Source: Chlorocebus sabaeus | Lineage: Eukaryota > Chordata > Mammalia > Primates > Cercopithecidae | Length of the DNA stretch: 64,000 nt | Assembly (NCBI RefSeq): GCF_047675955.1 | Contig: NC_132914.1 | Location: forward strand, 37,684,521 to 37,748,520 | Direction: 5' to 3' | Shown: positions 21,663 to 32,157 of the stretch, in pieces | Layout: the number at the start of each line of letters is the position of its first letter | Position numbering within the stretch: position 1 is the first letter of the stretch | The notes under the pieces: model-generated | The model's input: the letters and a program-made list of their open reading frames with translations, nothing else | What the model was told of the DNA's origin: nothing | The model's database searches: none | Position numbers and translations under genes: made by a program

Positions 21663-21880
21663 GGTCATCAAAACTTCAATCCCATGTGAGGCATTCAGAC
21701 AGCATTTCTTCTCTGGCTTCTGAGAGAGAATATATTACATCACTAGACCTTTCAGCAAATGAACTAAGAGATATTGATGCCCTAAGCCAGAAATCCTGTA
21801 TAAGTGGTCATTTGGAGCATCTTGAAAAGCTGGAGCTTCACCAGAATGCACTCACGAGCTTTCCACAACAGCTATGTGAA
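21663..21880 (+). CDS. LRRK2: LRRK2 exon 23 (residues 960-1032, start of LRR domain)
   Basis: 218 nt; two bases finish R960, ends in phase 0 after E1032, donor GTAAATTTA. It contains S973 (VRHSDSISS), the last of the S910/S935/S955/S973 cluster, and then the first leucine-rich repeats: YITSLDLSANELRDIDAL and LEHLEKLELHQNALTSFP, with the LxxLxLxxNxL pattern. Against human as I recall: M968V, C1004S and V1008G. The LRR solenoid sits over the kinase active site in the inactive protein. Confidence 0.97.
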
Positions 21881-22584
21881 GTAAATTTAATTTATCCTTG
21901 TAACTTTTAAGACGTTTGAAGAGCTTTTATATTTATATCTAGTTTTCCTGATTAAGTCTTTTAAAAGAACATTCTGCTTTTGTGTCACTGGGCAATAAGT
22001 CCCCCGTTCTTCTGGTTTTTGCACACATATCTTAGTCTGTGTGATGTTCAGGAGCATCTTTGAGGGCAGGCTGTGGAAACAGATCTGATTAGAAAGAAGT
22101 TCTAGGTTTTGTACAGAGTACATGTTAAAGTCTATCAAGTGTATATTGATTAAACTTTAATCATTTAATTCAAGTAAGACAACGTCAACTATTTAAATTA
22201 GATTAGGTAAACTAGAATTAGACCTGGTTTGGTAGTACTGGCTCTGACTCAGCTACAACTGTGTGACAATACAAACATGTCACTCCTCCTGCTCTAATCC
22301 TTCATTTTCTCATCTGTAAAATAGAGATTCAACTAAATGATTATTGTGGCTTATTTTTTTTTCCAGTTTAAAATAATGTGTAACTTAAAAGATTTTTATT
22401 TTTGGTCAAAGTTCCTGTCTTATAAGAATTAAACTATAATATAGTTTGTTGATAGGATAGCTCTCTGAAAATTGACTTTGCTCAGCATTTGTATGTACTA
22501 CAGATCAAAATAGTTTTGAAAGCCAAAGAAGATATGAAAATTAAAATTATTTTAATGCAAATGTTTAAATTGTTAAATTCTCAA

Positions 22585-22885
22585 GGCCGGGCATGGTGAC
22601 TCATGCCTATAATCCCAGCACTTTGGAGGCTGAGGCAGGCGGATTTGTCTGAGTTCAAGAGTTCAAGACCAGCGTAAACAACAGCAAAATCTTGTCTCTA
22701 CCAAAAATACAAAAAATTAGCCATGTGTGGTGGGGTGCCTGTGGTCCCAGCTACTAGGTGCTGAGGTAGGAGAATTGCCTGATCCTGGGAGGCAGAGGTT
22801 GCAGTGAGCCAAGATTGCACCACTGTACTCCAGCCTGGGCAACAGAGTGAGACCCTATCTCAAAAAAAAAAAAAAAAAAAAAAAA
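22585..22885 (+). mobile_element. AluS-like element, sense
   Basis: GGCCGGGCATGGTGACTCAT to a 24-base A tail at 22862-22885. Full length with both monomers. Moderately diverged. No clear target duplication found. Confidence 0.93.
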
Positions 22886-23079
22886 GTCTTGTTGCAAATG
22901 CATTTCCCCCTTTTTAAGTCTAAAAAATTATCATAATTTTCAGATGTTTTAAAGGCAACATTACATAAATTTTAAGTATATTTAAGGGGTGTTTTTCTCT
23001 GTAAAGTTTTTATATCTGGAGACAGAGAGAAGAAAGAAAGGTGACCCACTCATCCAGCCATGCTGTAATGTCTAAAATG

Positions 23080-23400
23080 TGTCTTTCTCTCTTCACCTCT
23101 GTGCCTTGCTAAATACTTCAAGTCACCCAGGGCTCAATTCAAATGTCACTTCATCACTCTCTGCTTCTCTTCCTTTTTCCTTCTACCCTCCAGGCAACCT
23201 GACCACCTAACCTCCATTTCCATAACACATGATGCTTTCCCTCTAATTCTCATTCAGTCATCCAATTTGATTTAAAGTACCTTTGCCCTCACTAAACTGT
23301 GAACTCCTTGAGGACAGAACTTGTTTCAGGCTTGTTTCTGTCTATTCCCAGTGCCTAGTGAGACCTGACATATGGTAGAAGTTTAGTAGATACTTACTGA
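23080..23400 (+). repeat. L2-like relic
   Basis: Text typical of L2 3' regions: GGCTCAATTCAAATGTCACT, then GAACTCCTTGAGGACAGAAC, then CCCAGTGCCTAGTGAGACC with GACATATGGTAGAAGTTTAG. Diverged; orientation by appearance. Confidence 0.6.
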
Positions 23401-24484
23401 ATTGATTTGTGGAGGAATTAATGCCTGAAACTTGGTAATACTTCAATTAATATTTGTTAAATGAGCAAGTGAAATAATTCTGAGATTTGGTCTAGTTAAA
23501 ACAAAGAGAATTGGAAGAGATGGTGATAAGGTGAGACATGCTGGCATTCAATGACTGGACAAGCTCAGAACCTTCTCTTAGGGAAATTTCAAAATGACAC
23601 CATTAGATGGTACTTTGTTTGTTTGTTATTGTCAAAGAGTCTCAACTATGTTCCTTTTTATAAGAAAATTTCCTGATTAAACCCTGGGAATAATTTTAAA
23701 ATCTTTACTTTGGAATAAGTTAATAAGGGTCTGAAACAAAGGCAGGAATTTTGAAACAACTTCTGAGGCAAAGAGTCATTAATAAGCCTCTATAATCATA
23801 TCAAAGTCTAGAATTTCTTGTGTGGATAAATATACTGATATATAAAGAAGAGCATAGAGAAGTGATTGTTTTTGGCATTTGAGCTCTTTAAGAGTATTAC
23901 ATAACAAAGTTGTAAAAAATCGACGTAATATGTAAGTAGGGGTTTGCTGTTATCATTGTAAAATTATAAACTGCTTAAAAATGGAAAGTAGAAATTTGAA
24001 ACAAAAAGTTTCATAAAAAAGAGGAGGTTCTAAAATGAAACACATATTGTATGTAACTATTTTTATGGTTAAATCTTATATATATCAAAATATGTAACAA
24101 TTTCTGACAGCATTTAAAACATATTCCCAGGATTATGTTGTGCTTTTTCTTAAATCATTAATTCAAATATTTGTTGAGGCCTATTCTGCTTCCATTTTGC
24201 TCTTTCTGGAAATAATTTACAAAAAAGCTGAAGGAAGGTTTCAACTCTATTTTCATGAACCTGCTTTTTACAGTCTACCGTTGTAATTTTGCTGGTTTTA
24301 CCCATGCTATAAGCAGAGATGATTGGGCTAATCAGTATACTGAAATTCTGTTGTGGATTGTGTTTTCAACTTTTTGAAAATTCTTGATGGTTCTAGTTAC
24401 CAGAGGTGTGTAAGGCAGAAATATTAGCTAGACTTAAGTTCCTCAGATGGTTCACTTTAGAATTTTAAACTCTTGTCTTTTCAG

Positions 24485-24735
24485 ACTCTGAAGAGTTTGA
24501 CACATTTGGACTTGCACAGTAATAAATTTACATCATTTCCTTCTTACTTGTTGAAAATGAGTTGTGTTGCTAACCTTGATGTCTCTCGAAATGACATTGG
24601 ACCCTCAGTGGTTTTAGATCCTGCAGTGAAATGTCCAACTCTGAAACAGTTTAACCTGTCATATAACCAGCTGTCTTCTGTTCCTGAGAACCTTGCTGAT
24701 GTGATAGAGAAACTGGAGCAGCTCATTTTAGAAGG
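24485..24735 (+). CDS. LRRK2: LRRK2 exon 24 (residues 1033-1116, LRR)
   Basis: 251 nt, 83 codons plus two bases of G1116; acceptor TTGTCTTTTCAG, donor GTAAGAAAG. Leucine-rich repeats: LKSLTHLDLHSNKFTSFPSY, SCVANLDVSRNDIG and LKQFNLSYNQLSSVPENL. R1067 and S1096, sites of rare human variants, are the reference residues. Differences from human as I recall: I1060V, T1079A, F1097S, T1103A, V1106I, a dense cluster for one exon. F1097S puts Ser in a hydrophobic repeat position and deserves checking. Confidence 0.97.
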
Positions 24736-25245
24736 GTAAGAAAGAGCTCATTAAAAATAAAAGGACTGCCTAAATATGCTGATGTTAACAAAATATGCTG
24801 ACATTTGTATAGTCATGAGTTTTGACAACATGGTGAAACTCCATCTCTACTAAAAATACTAAAATTATCCAGGGTTGGTGGTGCGCGCCTGTAATCCCAG
24901 CTACTCAGAGGCTGAGGCATGAGAATCGCTTGAACCCAAGAGGCAGAGGTTGCAGTGAGCCGAGATCACACCATTGCACTCCAGCCTGGGTGACAGAGGC
25001 GAGACTCTGTCTCAAAAAAAAAAATATATATATATATTTATTATAATGTATAAGTATTATTATATATAATAAAAAACTGAGACAATGAATATTACACCTT
25101 TTATCAATGACTTACATTTTCACAACTAATTTTTAAATTAATGAGTCCTCTTCGATGCTATTCTTTGAAAGCAAATTGTTTTTGGTATTTTTTCTTTAAA
25201 GCATATGAATTTATGCAATTTAATCATCTTGTCTCTTGTGACTAG
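24736..25245 (+). other. LRRK2: Intron 24
   Basis: 510 bp; a 5'-truncated Alu (about 24822-25024) with an AT-repeat tail fills much of it. Confidence 0.8.
24822..25040 (+). mobile_element. 5'-truncated Alu with (TA)n tail
   Basis: Begins in the middle of the left monomer (GACAACATGGTGAAACTCCA) and continues through the right monomer to an A run, followed by TATATATATATAT. Sense orientation. Confidence 0.88.
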
Positions 25246-25394
25246 AAATAAAATATCAGGGATATGCTCCCCCTTGAGACTGAAGGAACTGAAGATTTTA
25301 AACCTTAGTAAAAACCACATTTCATCCCTATCAGAGAACTTTCTTGAGGCTTGTCCTAAAGTGGAGAGTTTCAGTGCCAGAATGAATTTTCTTG
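25246..25394 (+). CDS. LRRK2: LRRK2 exon 25 (residues 1116-1166, LRR)
   Basis: 149 nt; one base finishes G1116 and one base opens A1166. Acceptor TCTCTTGTGACTAG, donor GTAAGTGTT. Encodes NKISGICSPLRLKELKILNL with NKNHISSL-type repeats and FLEACPKVESFSARMNFL. I1122, where a human variant I1122V is known, is Ile. I see no difference from human in this exon from memory. Confidence 0.97.
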
Positions 25395-25519
25395 GTAAGT
25401 GTTCTGTGTCGGTCTCCTCCTTACCAGGCCCTCTAAGTTGTACAAGATGAGTCACATATGGACCCTTTAGGTGGGGATTGAAAGGTGGCATTTCAGTTTA
25501 AATATTATGCTGGATTTAA

Positions 25520-26075
25520 AAAATAAAGTTAGCAGGTTGGCAATAAAAGAAAATGCTATCAAACTATGAAAATAATTGAAAGAAATGTAAATGCATATTG
25601 CTAAGTGAAAGAAGCCAATCTGAAAAGGCTACATACTATTCGTTCCCAACTATAAGACATTCTGGAAGAGACAAAATTATGAGGACATTAAAAAGATCAA
25701 TGGTTGTCAGGGGTTAGGGGAGGGAGAGATGAATAGGTAAAGCACAGAGGATTTTTAGGGCAGTGAAAATGTTTTGTATACTACAGTGGGGGATACGTGC
25801 CATTGTACACTTGTCAAAACCCATAGAATGTACAGTACAAAGAATGAACCCTGATGTAAACTATGGACTTTGAGTGATAATGATGTGTTAAATATTGGCT
25901 CATCGATTGGAACAACTGTGCCAAACTAATGCAAATTGTTAATAACAGGGGAAAATATATGTGGGGTAGTGGTGGTGAGAGAAGGGATATATTGAAAGTC
26001 TTTGGACTGTCTGCTCAATTTTTCTGTGTATCTAAAGCTGCTCTAAAAATAGTCTATAATTTAAACAAAGTTATC
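25520..26075 (+). repeat. Old L1 (L1M-type) 3' end, sense
   Basis: Resembles L1M 3' UTR text: AAAGAAGCCAATCTGAAAAG, GGTTGTCAGGGGTTAGGGGA, GACTTTGAGTGATAATGATG, then AGCTGCTCTAAAAATAGTCT. Diverged, no open frame. Confidence 0.7.
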
Positions 26076-27350
26076 GCATTTTTATTGTCAGAGGTTAAAA
26101 TGATAGTTACTTGGCCTACTGTGTAGTACACTGTGGTTCCTTTTAGTCTTCAACTAAACATGACTGCCTGAGCTGGGTAAGGCATCCTTATACTGAAATA
26201 CTGTTTTTCATACTGAAGTTTCTTCAGCAATTTTTTGTATGATAAATATGATTACTCTTATTGCTGTTGTTAGAAACAAAATTAATCATTTAATAGTTTT
26301 CAATTTAGTGAAGTTAATGTATATTCAATCAGCTCTTGTGCTTTGCAAGACATTACAATAATGCAAATTATCATCACTTTTATTAAAAGTTGTAGAATCC
26401 CCTGCATTCTCTTAGCTTATGAAATAATAGAGGAAATTATGTTCATTTGTATCCTAAATGAACATTTTAATATTAAGGAACAAAATACTTTTATGATAAT
26501 AAACAGGAATTCCCCATATTTTATCTTCCTTCATAGAGAATACTCACTTCTTGCCACCCATGTGATTATTCTATACCTGACTCAGTAAAATAATTTTTAA
26601 TTCTATTTAATAGCAGAATATGGCTTGACTATTTATTAATGGTGTTTTAATTTGTCAGAGCTTTCAGAAACTAATAATGATCAAAGCCATCTTAATTTGG
26701 ATAGTATTTTCCTCATTTATCCCTCCCTCCCTTCCTCCTCCTCTCATGAATATTGGCCACATTCTAACTATGATCCTGAAACTGGAGATAGAGTGATTCA
26801 CTCACTTACTAGTAAGCAAAGCAAACTCGGTCTCTGTCCTTAAGGAACTTGTGATTAAGTTCAGAGGACAGACAAACATTAAGTAATGATGGCACAAATA
26901 AATGTAATTTTATATTGTGGTACCTTCTGTGGAAAAGTTTCAGGATGCTCTGTGGTACCTCAGGGGAATCTGATTCAGACTGTGGAGTCAGGGAAGCATT
27001 TCTGTTGCTGTGACATTTAAGTTGGGTCTGGAAAGAGGAGCATCCAAAATGACCCCGAAGCTTGTGTATGGTCAGTGTGTCATCTCAGCTGAATCTCACA
27101 ATGATCCTAATGGTCGTCGTACCTAGGACAGGTATGACCTCTGCCCAGTTGAGGAAATTGAAGCAGCGAGATTTTTTTGTGTGATGTTTACAGGTGCATG
27201 TAATTAATTATCTTGTGAAAGTTTGAATGGGCCCCAGTTCAAAATCTGTTTGCTTTGCCCTACACAAGCTTAATAGTTTGAAAAGTGGTCTTACATTTGA
27301 GAAGATGCCCCATGGAGGTGACATCTGAGCAAGACCACTAACCATTAAAA
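26076..27350 (+). other. Intron 25 stretch without recognised element
   Basis: About 1.3 kb. The part 26750-27150 looks like an L2/MIR-type relic (phrases on gains and losses of base counts typical of such repeats), but I cannot place it. No gene seen. Confidence 0.45.
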
Positions 27351-27366
27351 AATAATCCCATGTAAA

Positions 27367-27584
27367 TGGTGAAACCTTGTCTCTACTAAAAACACAAAAA
27401 TTTTTAGTTTTTTTTAGTAGGCGTGGTGGCATGTGACTATAATCCCAGCTACTCGAGAGGCTGAGGCAGGAGAATTGCTTGAACCAGGGAGTCAGAAGTT
27501 GCAGTGAGTGGAGATCATGCCACTGTACTCCAGCCTGGCGACAGAGCAAGACTCTGTAAAAAAAATAAATAAATAAATAAAAAA

Positions 27585-27615
<31 letters not shown>
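27367..27615 (+). mobile_element. 5'-truncated Alu with (AAAT)n tail
   Basis: Starts at TGGTGAAACCTTGTC within the left monomer and ends in AAATAAAT repeats. A duplicated AATCCCATG lies before it (about 27354-27362) and after it (about 27616-27624), so it appears to be a genuine truncated insertion. Confidence 0.88.
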
Positions 27616-28068
27616 AAATCCCATGCAAAATATAGTTTTAGTTTTGTGGCCTTATGAATGTTTTCCATACAACATATGAAACTCAAGACTCTGAAGTCTT
27701 AAGTGGAGAATCATTTCTACTCATTTATTTTGCCAATAGGTGAGGTATAATATGTATCATTCTGCTTCTCAGGAAGACAGCTTCTGGGAGTGTCCTGGAA
27801 CATTTTGACCCTTGAAGATTGTCTAGATAAATCATAACTCATATTTTTTAACCTTGAAAATGCTAATAACTAATTCCTCAAGCCTTTTTCACAGAACCGT
27901 AGATTTATAGATATTTCATGTATCTCAGCGTTCATCTGATCTAGTTGCACTCTTTTACAGATAAGAAAACAGGCTGTGTGATTTTCTATTTCCCAAATTG
28001 TGTTTCACAGAATTTTATTCCTTGGAGGTACCTCATACTGCATTTCCTTCTTAAGAATTCACAAAATA

Positions 28069-28370
28069 GGCCGAGCGCAGTGGCTCACGCCTGTAATCCT
28101 AGTACTTTGGGAGGCCGAGGCGGGCGGTTCACGAGGTCAGAAGATCGAGACCATCCTGGCTAACATGGTGAAAACCCATCTCTACTAAAAATACAAGAAA
28201 TTAGCTGGACATGGTGGCCCGCACCTGTAATCCCAGCTACTCAGGATGCTGAGGCAGGAGAATCTCTTGAACCTGGGAGGCAGAGATTGCATTAAGCTGA
28301 AATCATGCCACTGCACTCCAGCCTGGGCAACAGAGAGAGACTCTGTCTCAAATAATAATAATAATAATAA
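28069..28370 (+). mobile_element. Alu, sense, with (AAT)n tail
   Basis: GGCCGAGCGCAGTGGCTCAC through both monomers to an AAT microsatellite tail at about 28350-28376. Flanks AATTCACAAAATA (28056-28068) and AATTCATAAAATA (about 28409-28421) look like a target duplication with one mismatch. Confidence 0.93.
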
Positions 28371-28507
28371 TAATAATGTAAAAAATAAAAAAGTAAAAAA
28401 TAAAAAAAATTCATAAAATACACCAGAGTTTTGAGAACTCAGATATTTTACTTTATTTTACCGAATGTTTCCCAGTCTCTTAAGATTATATGGTCAAAGA
28501 ATACTTT

Positions 28508-28935
28508 CATTAAATAACACCCATTATTATTCCATAGAACACTCTTTATGAGCTAGTACCATAAATAATTTTTGTCCTTATAATATGCTGTATATTAGTA
28601 AAGTGTTCAAAGTTGTTTTGCTATAGTTATTTAAGAGTAATTTTAGTTAATCTATATGATATATAATAACATCACACATAATTTGAAATGAATATTCTAA
28701 TAATTTTTACTTTGTATAAATATTGGGTAGTTAAATTTATATTTAAATAGCTGTTTAGCTTCCAGGTTAAAAGATTCTGGTAAGTATGGCATTTTGTTTT
28801 ATTGTTTAGTGGAAGTATTAAGGCTATTACTTTATTTTTAAAAGTGGATTTTTAAAAATTGTCGGTGTGAGAATGGAAATTAAATTAAATTAAACACCGT
28901 TGGTAGCTGTTCTTAGTTTTGAATTTAATGGAAAT
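28508..28935 (+). repeat. Inverted duplication, left arm (before exon 26)
   Basis: Aligns along its whole length to the reverse complement of 30475-30900. Long exact runs include TTCCATAGAACACTCTTTAT and GAATATTCTAATAATTTTTA. Overall identity by eye about 80-85% with small indels. The family is not recognised. Confidence 0.92.
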
Positions 28936-28980
28936 CTGGTTAAAATGATTAAAATGTTTATCTCATTTTTTTTCTTTTAG

Positions 28981-29074
28981 CTGCTATGCCTTTCTTGCCT
29001 CCTTCCATGACAAGCCTAAAATTATCTCAAAACAAATTTACATGTATTCCAGAAGCAATTTTAAATCTTCCACA
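28981..29074 (+). CDS. LRRK2: LRRK2 exon 26 (residues 1166-1197, LRR)
   Basis: 94 nt; two bases finish A1166 and two bases open H1197. Acceptor TTTTTTTCTTTTAG, donor GTAAGTTTA. Encodes one repeat: MPFLPPSMTSLKLSQNKFTC followed by IPEAILNLP. Residues 1177 (Ser) and 1186 (Thr) differ from human Ile and Ser as I recall. I1177S changes a residue next to the LxL strand. The exon lies between the arms of the large inverted duplication. Skipping it alone would shift the frame. Confidence 0.97.
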
Positions 29075-29497
29075 GTAAGTTTATTGTTATTTTAATTTTA
29101 AAAGCACATCAGCTGGAACAGAACCTTTAGAAACATGATTTCGATTCAGTCATATGGAGGTAATTGCTTTCTAAACCTACTTAGCTTAATGTTTTTGTAT
29201 GTATGAATGATTTTCACTAGATAAAAGACCCAACTCATTACTTAAAATGGAAACTTTTATATTAATTTAGTGGATCATTGTGTAAAAACAACTTAGGATT
29301 GTTTAATTAATTGCTGTATTAGTATAATGAAATGAGATTATACTGGCTATCACTTTAACTTTTAAAATGTTAGTGGAACTTGATATGTTGCCAGAATACC
29401 CTTAACTTTGACATTATGCTTAAGTTGTGTTTGAGTGAAAATTTGGGTGAAGATTAGGCAAGTTTATGTAGTTCCAGGTTTTTGAGGTATTTTGGTT

Positions 29498-29537
29498 AAT
29501 TTCATGAAACCAGAAGCTTCCTGTTAACTTTAAATTG
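29498..29537 (+). repeat. 40-bp direct repeat, copy 1
   Basis: ATTTCATGAAACCAGAAGCT and onward; matches 30421-30459 with two or three differences. Confidence 0.85.
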
Positions 29538-29632
29538 AGACATTAATTCGATCTTGATTGTGTTGTAATCTTAAATTCTATTCTAATTATATCATACATG
29601 ATAAACCAAATTCATAAAATATATGTGTGAAT

Positions 29633-29743
29633 CTATCTTTTCCTTTGTTTTCTTGCTGTCAGCTATTCCTTCAAACACTGTGGCTTTTTAGAATTAAGAC
29701 TAAAATGCTGCTTGCATGATGCTGCAGTGAACTCTTCTGTGAG
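29633..29743 (+). repeat. 110-bp direct repeat, copy 1 (intron 26)
   Basis: Matches 35846-35957 at about 92% (nine differences by eye), including the exact run GACTAAAATGCTGCTTGCAT. Possibly two copies of an unnamed old repeat. Confidence 0.9.
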
Positions 29744-29799
29744 CTCATATTTAGGCAAATAATAATTATAATTTAGCCATAGAGAGTGTTACACAAACC

Positions 29800-30010
29800 T
29801 ATAATAGCTAACTTACAACTAGCTTTAGAATGTGTCGAACTATTCTAACTACGCTACAGCGGTTCGCCTCTTTAATCTTCCTAATAATCCCCTACAATAG
29901 CCACTGTTATTATCTCCACTTCATAAGAGATGAAGTAACTTTCCCAGCTCATGGTTCTTAAACTCTGGTGGTTCAACTTCAGGCTCTCAAATCACATGCA
30001 TACTCATATG
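29800..30010 (+). repeat. MIR-like relic
   Basis: CTACAATAGCCACTGTTATT with an ATCTCCACTTCATAAGAGAT core and a CCCAGCTCATGGTTCTTAAA end resembles a MIR. Diverged. Confidence 0.5.
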
Positions 30011-30131
30011 TCAATAATGCTAGTTTTGACATTACACCTTATTCTCACCCTGAGGAAAATTATTTGTGATGTTATTTCATGTATTTTGGAAATACTCATA
30101 TGATTTACATCTTTCCATTGTATTGTTTTAG

Positions 30132-30318
30132 CTTGCGGTCTTTAGATATGAGCAGCAATGATATTCAATGTCTACCAGGTCCTGCACACTGGAAATCTTT
30201 GAACTTAAGGGAACTCTTATTTAGCCATAATCAGATCAGCATCTTGGACTTGAGTGAAAAAGCATATTTATGGTCTAGAGTAGAGAAACTGCATCTTTCT
30301 CACAATAAACTGAAAGAG
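30132..30318 (+). CDS. LRRK2: LRRK2 exon 27 (residues 1197-1259, LRR)
   Basis: 187 nt; one base finishes H1197, ends in phase 0 after E1259. Acceptor TGTATTGTTTTAG, donor GTAAGATGT. Encodes LRSLDMSSNDIQCLPGPAHW, LNLRELLFSHNQISILDLSE and VEKLHLSHNKLKE, clear leucine-rich repeats. S1228 (human variant S1228T) is Ser. Residue 1210 is Cys where I recall Tyr in human. The exon lies inside the inverted duplication and also between the two copies of the 110-bp direct repeat. Confidence 0.97.
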
Positions 30319-30420
30319 GTAAGATGTCACTTTTAAAATTATTGCCACTTAAAAAATATACTTTATGATTTGCATCATCATAAATTATCATTTTAAGTGA
30401 TATTTAGCTTCTAAATACCA

Positions 30421-30459
30421 ATTTCATGAAACTAGAAGCTTCCTGTTAACTATAAATTC
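30421..30459 (+). repeat. 40-bp direct repeat, copy 2, with internal tandem
   Basis: Matches 29498-29537. Just after it, CTATAAATTC occurs twice in close tandem (about 30450-30475). Confidence 0.8.
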
Positions 30460-30474
30460 CTGTCAACTATAAAT

Positions 30475-30900
30475 TCAGATTTCCATTAAATTCAAAAATA
30501 AGAACAACTACTAATGGTGTATCACTTAATTTAATTTCTATTCTCACACTGACAATTTAAAAAAATCTGCTTTTGAAAATATTTAAAAGTAGTAGCTGTA
30601 ATATTTCCACTAAACAATAAAACAATATATAATACTTATCAGAACCTTTTAATCTGAAAGCTAAACAGCTAGATATAAATTTGTTTACCCAACATTTGTA
30701 CAAAGTAAAAATTATTAGAATATTCATTTCAAGTTATGTGTGATGTTATCGTGTAACATATTATAGATTAACTCAAGTTACTCTTAACTGTTACTTAACT
30801 ATGACAAAAAAACTTAGAATGCTTTACTAATACACAGTTCTTTATAGTACTAGCTCATAAAGAGTGTTCTATGGAATAGTAGTTGGTGTCATTTAATAAT
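30475..30900 (-). repeat. Inverted duplication, right arm (after exon 27)
   Basis: Reverse complement aligns to 28508-28935 end to end. The shared end at the exon 26 side reads TTTGAATTTAATGGAAATCT in the left-arm orientation. The loop between arms is about 1.54 kb and contains exons 26 and 27. Confidence 0.92.
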
Positions 30901-30904
30901 TATA

Positions 30905-31975
30905 AATTCAAAATAAGCATTGTAAATATCAATACTATTCAATTTTTTTGGCTTTTAAATAAGTTGTAAGCCTACCCTATGGTAAATGGATATGGTAACA
31001 CAGCGTAATTTCCTTAAAAAATACTTTTGTGCTATATTTTTTAAGGATTATATGAATTATACATAATTATAGATTAATGTTATGCTGTGTGTCATTGTAT
31101 CACTAAATCTCTGTCCAATCTGTTAACAGACTCTTAGATGCTCCATTTTTCTCAAGTTGTTGCTGCCCTGTGTACTATATTACTTGTTTTTCAGCTTTCT
31201 TTGGTACATTCTTAAATTTCTGCATTCCTGCACCGTGCTACCTATCACCCTAATGGATCAATCTTTTTTGTTTTGCTCCATTCTCTCTGTTATAAATCTG
31301 AAATTGATAATCTATTTGTCTCAGAAAATATTTTTTTTTCAAGTTCTAGCGTATTGCCTACAAAATCAAAAGAATTAAGTGTCTGACACTGTGAGGTTCA
31401 GAAAAACTGTGCATATATTTTGCTACCTGATTTTTTGCCAGCAAATGAGTGTTTTCTATTATAAATACAGTATATATTACTTAAAAATTTGGAACAGAAG
31501 AGAAATCACTCCAATTAGGATGCCGCCTAAAATATAAGCATGTTGCTTTACTTTGAGAACACTAAATTGCATGCAGGTTTGTAGTGACCGTAGGTCTTCT
31601 TTCCTTTACTGAAGGAGCAGAATGAAGCCACAGATAATGGATTTGGATAACCAAATCCATTTTGTGGTAAGAACTTCCTTACTTTCAATGTCTTGAAGAG
31701 ATGAAGTATGTTACCAAAGGAGATGGGGTTTTTTAAGATTACAGATGAGTGACATAGATTGTTTGGGAGTAAGTTTTTATATGTAAGTTTTCATGTTTTT
31801 AAACACATACTGACAACTTATGACAAACCTTTGGAAAGTTTTAGAACTCTGTTGAAAGATTGTGCAAGCTGCTGATGGAATCTGTGAGCCTTTCTTGTTT
31901 CTTATCATCTTGTTTTTTGGCAGAACACATTTCTTCCTTCCCACCAACAGCTTTTGCCCCTTTTTTTCCATTAAG
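30905..31975 (+). other. Intron 27 stretch without recognised element
   Basis: About 1.07 kb. No gene, RNA or named repeat seen. Short open frames only. Confidence 0.5.
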
Positions 31976-32157
31976 ATTCCTCCTGAGATTGGCTGTCTTG
32001 AAAATCTGACATCTCTGGATGTCAGTTACAACTTGGAACTAAGATCCTTTCCCAATGAAATGGGGAAATTAAGCAAAATATGGGATCTTCCTTTGGATGA
32101 ACTGCGTCTTAACTTTGATTTTAAACATATAGGATGTAAAGCCAAAGACATCATAAG
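31976..32157 (+). CDS. LRRK2: LRRK2 exon 28 (residues 1260-1320, end of LRR, linker to ROC)
   Basis: 182 nt, 60 codons plus two bases of R1320. Donor GTTAGATAA is weaker than consensus (T at +3). Encodes IPPEIGCLENLTSLDVSYN, the capping repeats LRSFPNEMGKLSKIWDLPLD, and then LNFDFKHIGCKAKDIIR, which leads into the ROC GTPase. P1262 is present. Residue 1303 is Arg where human has His as I recall. Confidence 0.97.

Larger units (their letters stand above)
21881..24484 (+). other. LRRK2: Intron 23
   Basis: 2.6 kb. A full Alu (22585-22885), an L2-like relic (about 23080-23400, with GAACTCCTTGAGGACAGAAC) and unassigned AT-rich sequence on both sides. Confidence 0.8.
25395..28980 (+). other. LRRK2: Intron 25
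   Basis: 3.6 kb. Old L1 3' fragment (about 25520-26075), unassigned sequence 26075-27350, a 5'-truncated Alu (about 27367-27615), a full Alu (28069-28370), and the left arm of a large inverted duplication (about 28508-28935) ending just before exon 26. Confidence 0.85.
29075..30131 (+). other. LRRK2: Intron 26
   Basis: 1.06 kb. It holds a short repeat also present in intron 27 (29498-29537), a ~110-bp repeat also present in intron 30 (29633-29743) and a MIR-like relic (about 29800-30010). Confidence 0.8.
30319..31975 (+). other. LRRK2: Intron 27
   Basis: 1.66 kb. Right arm of the inverted duplication (about 30475-30900) preceded by the short repeat copy 2 (30421-30459); AT-rich unassigned sequence from 30905 to 31975. 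Acceptor has a long T run (CCCTTTTTTTCCATTAAG). Confidence 0.8.

Noticed and set aside
27208..27686. Minus-strand frames of 138 and 64 codons
   Set aside because: They derive from an antisense reading of a truncated Alu and its AAAT tail.
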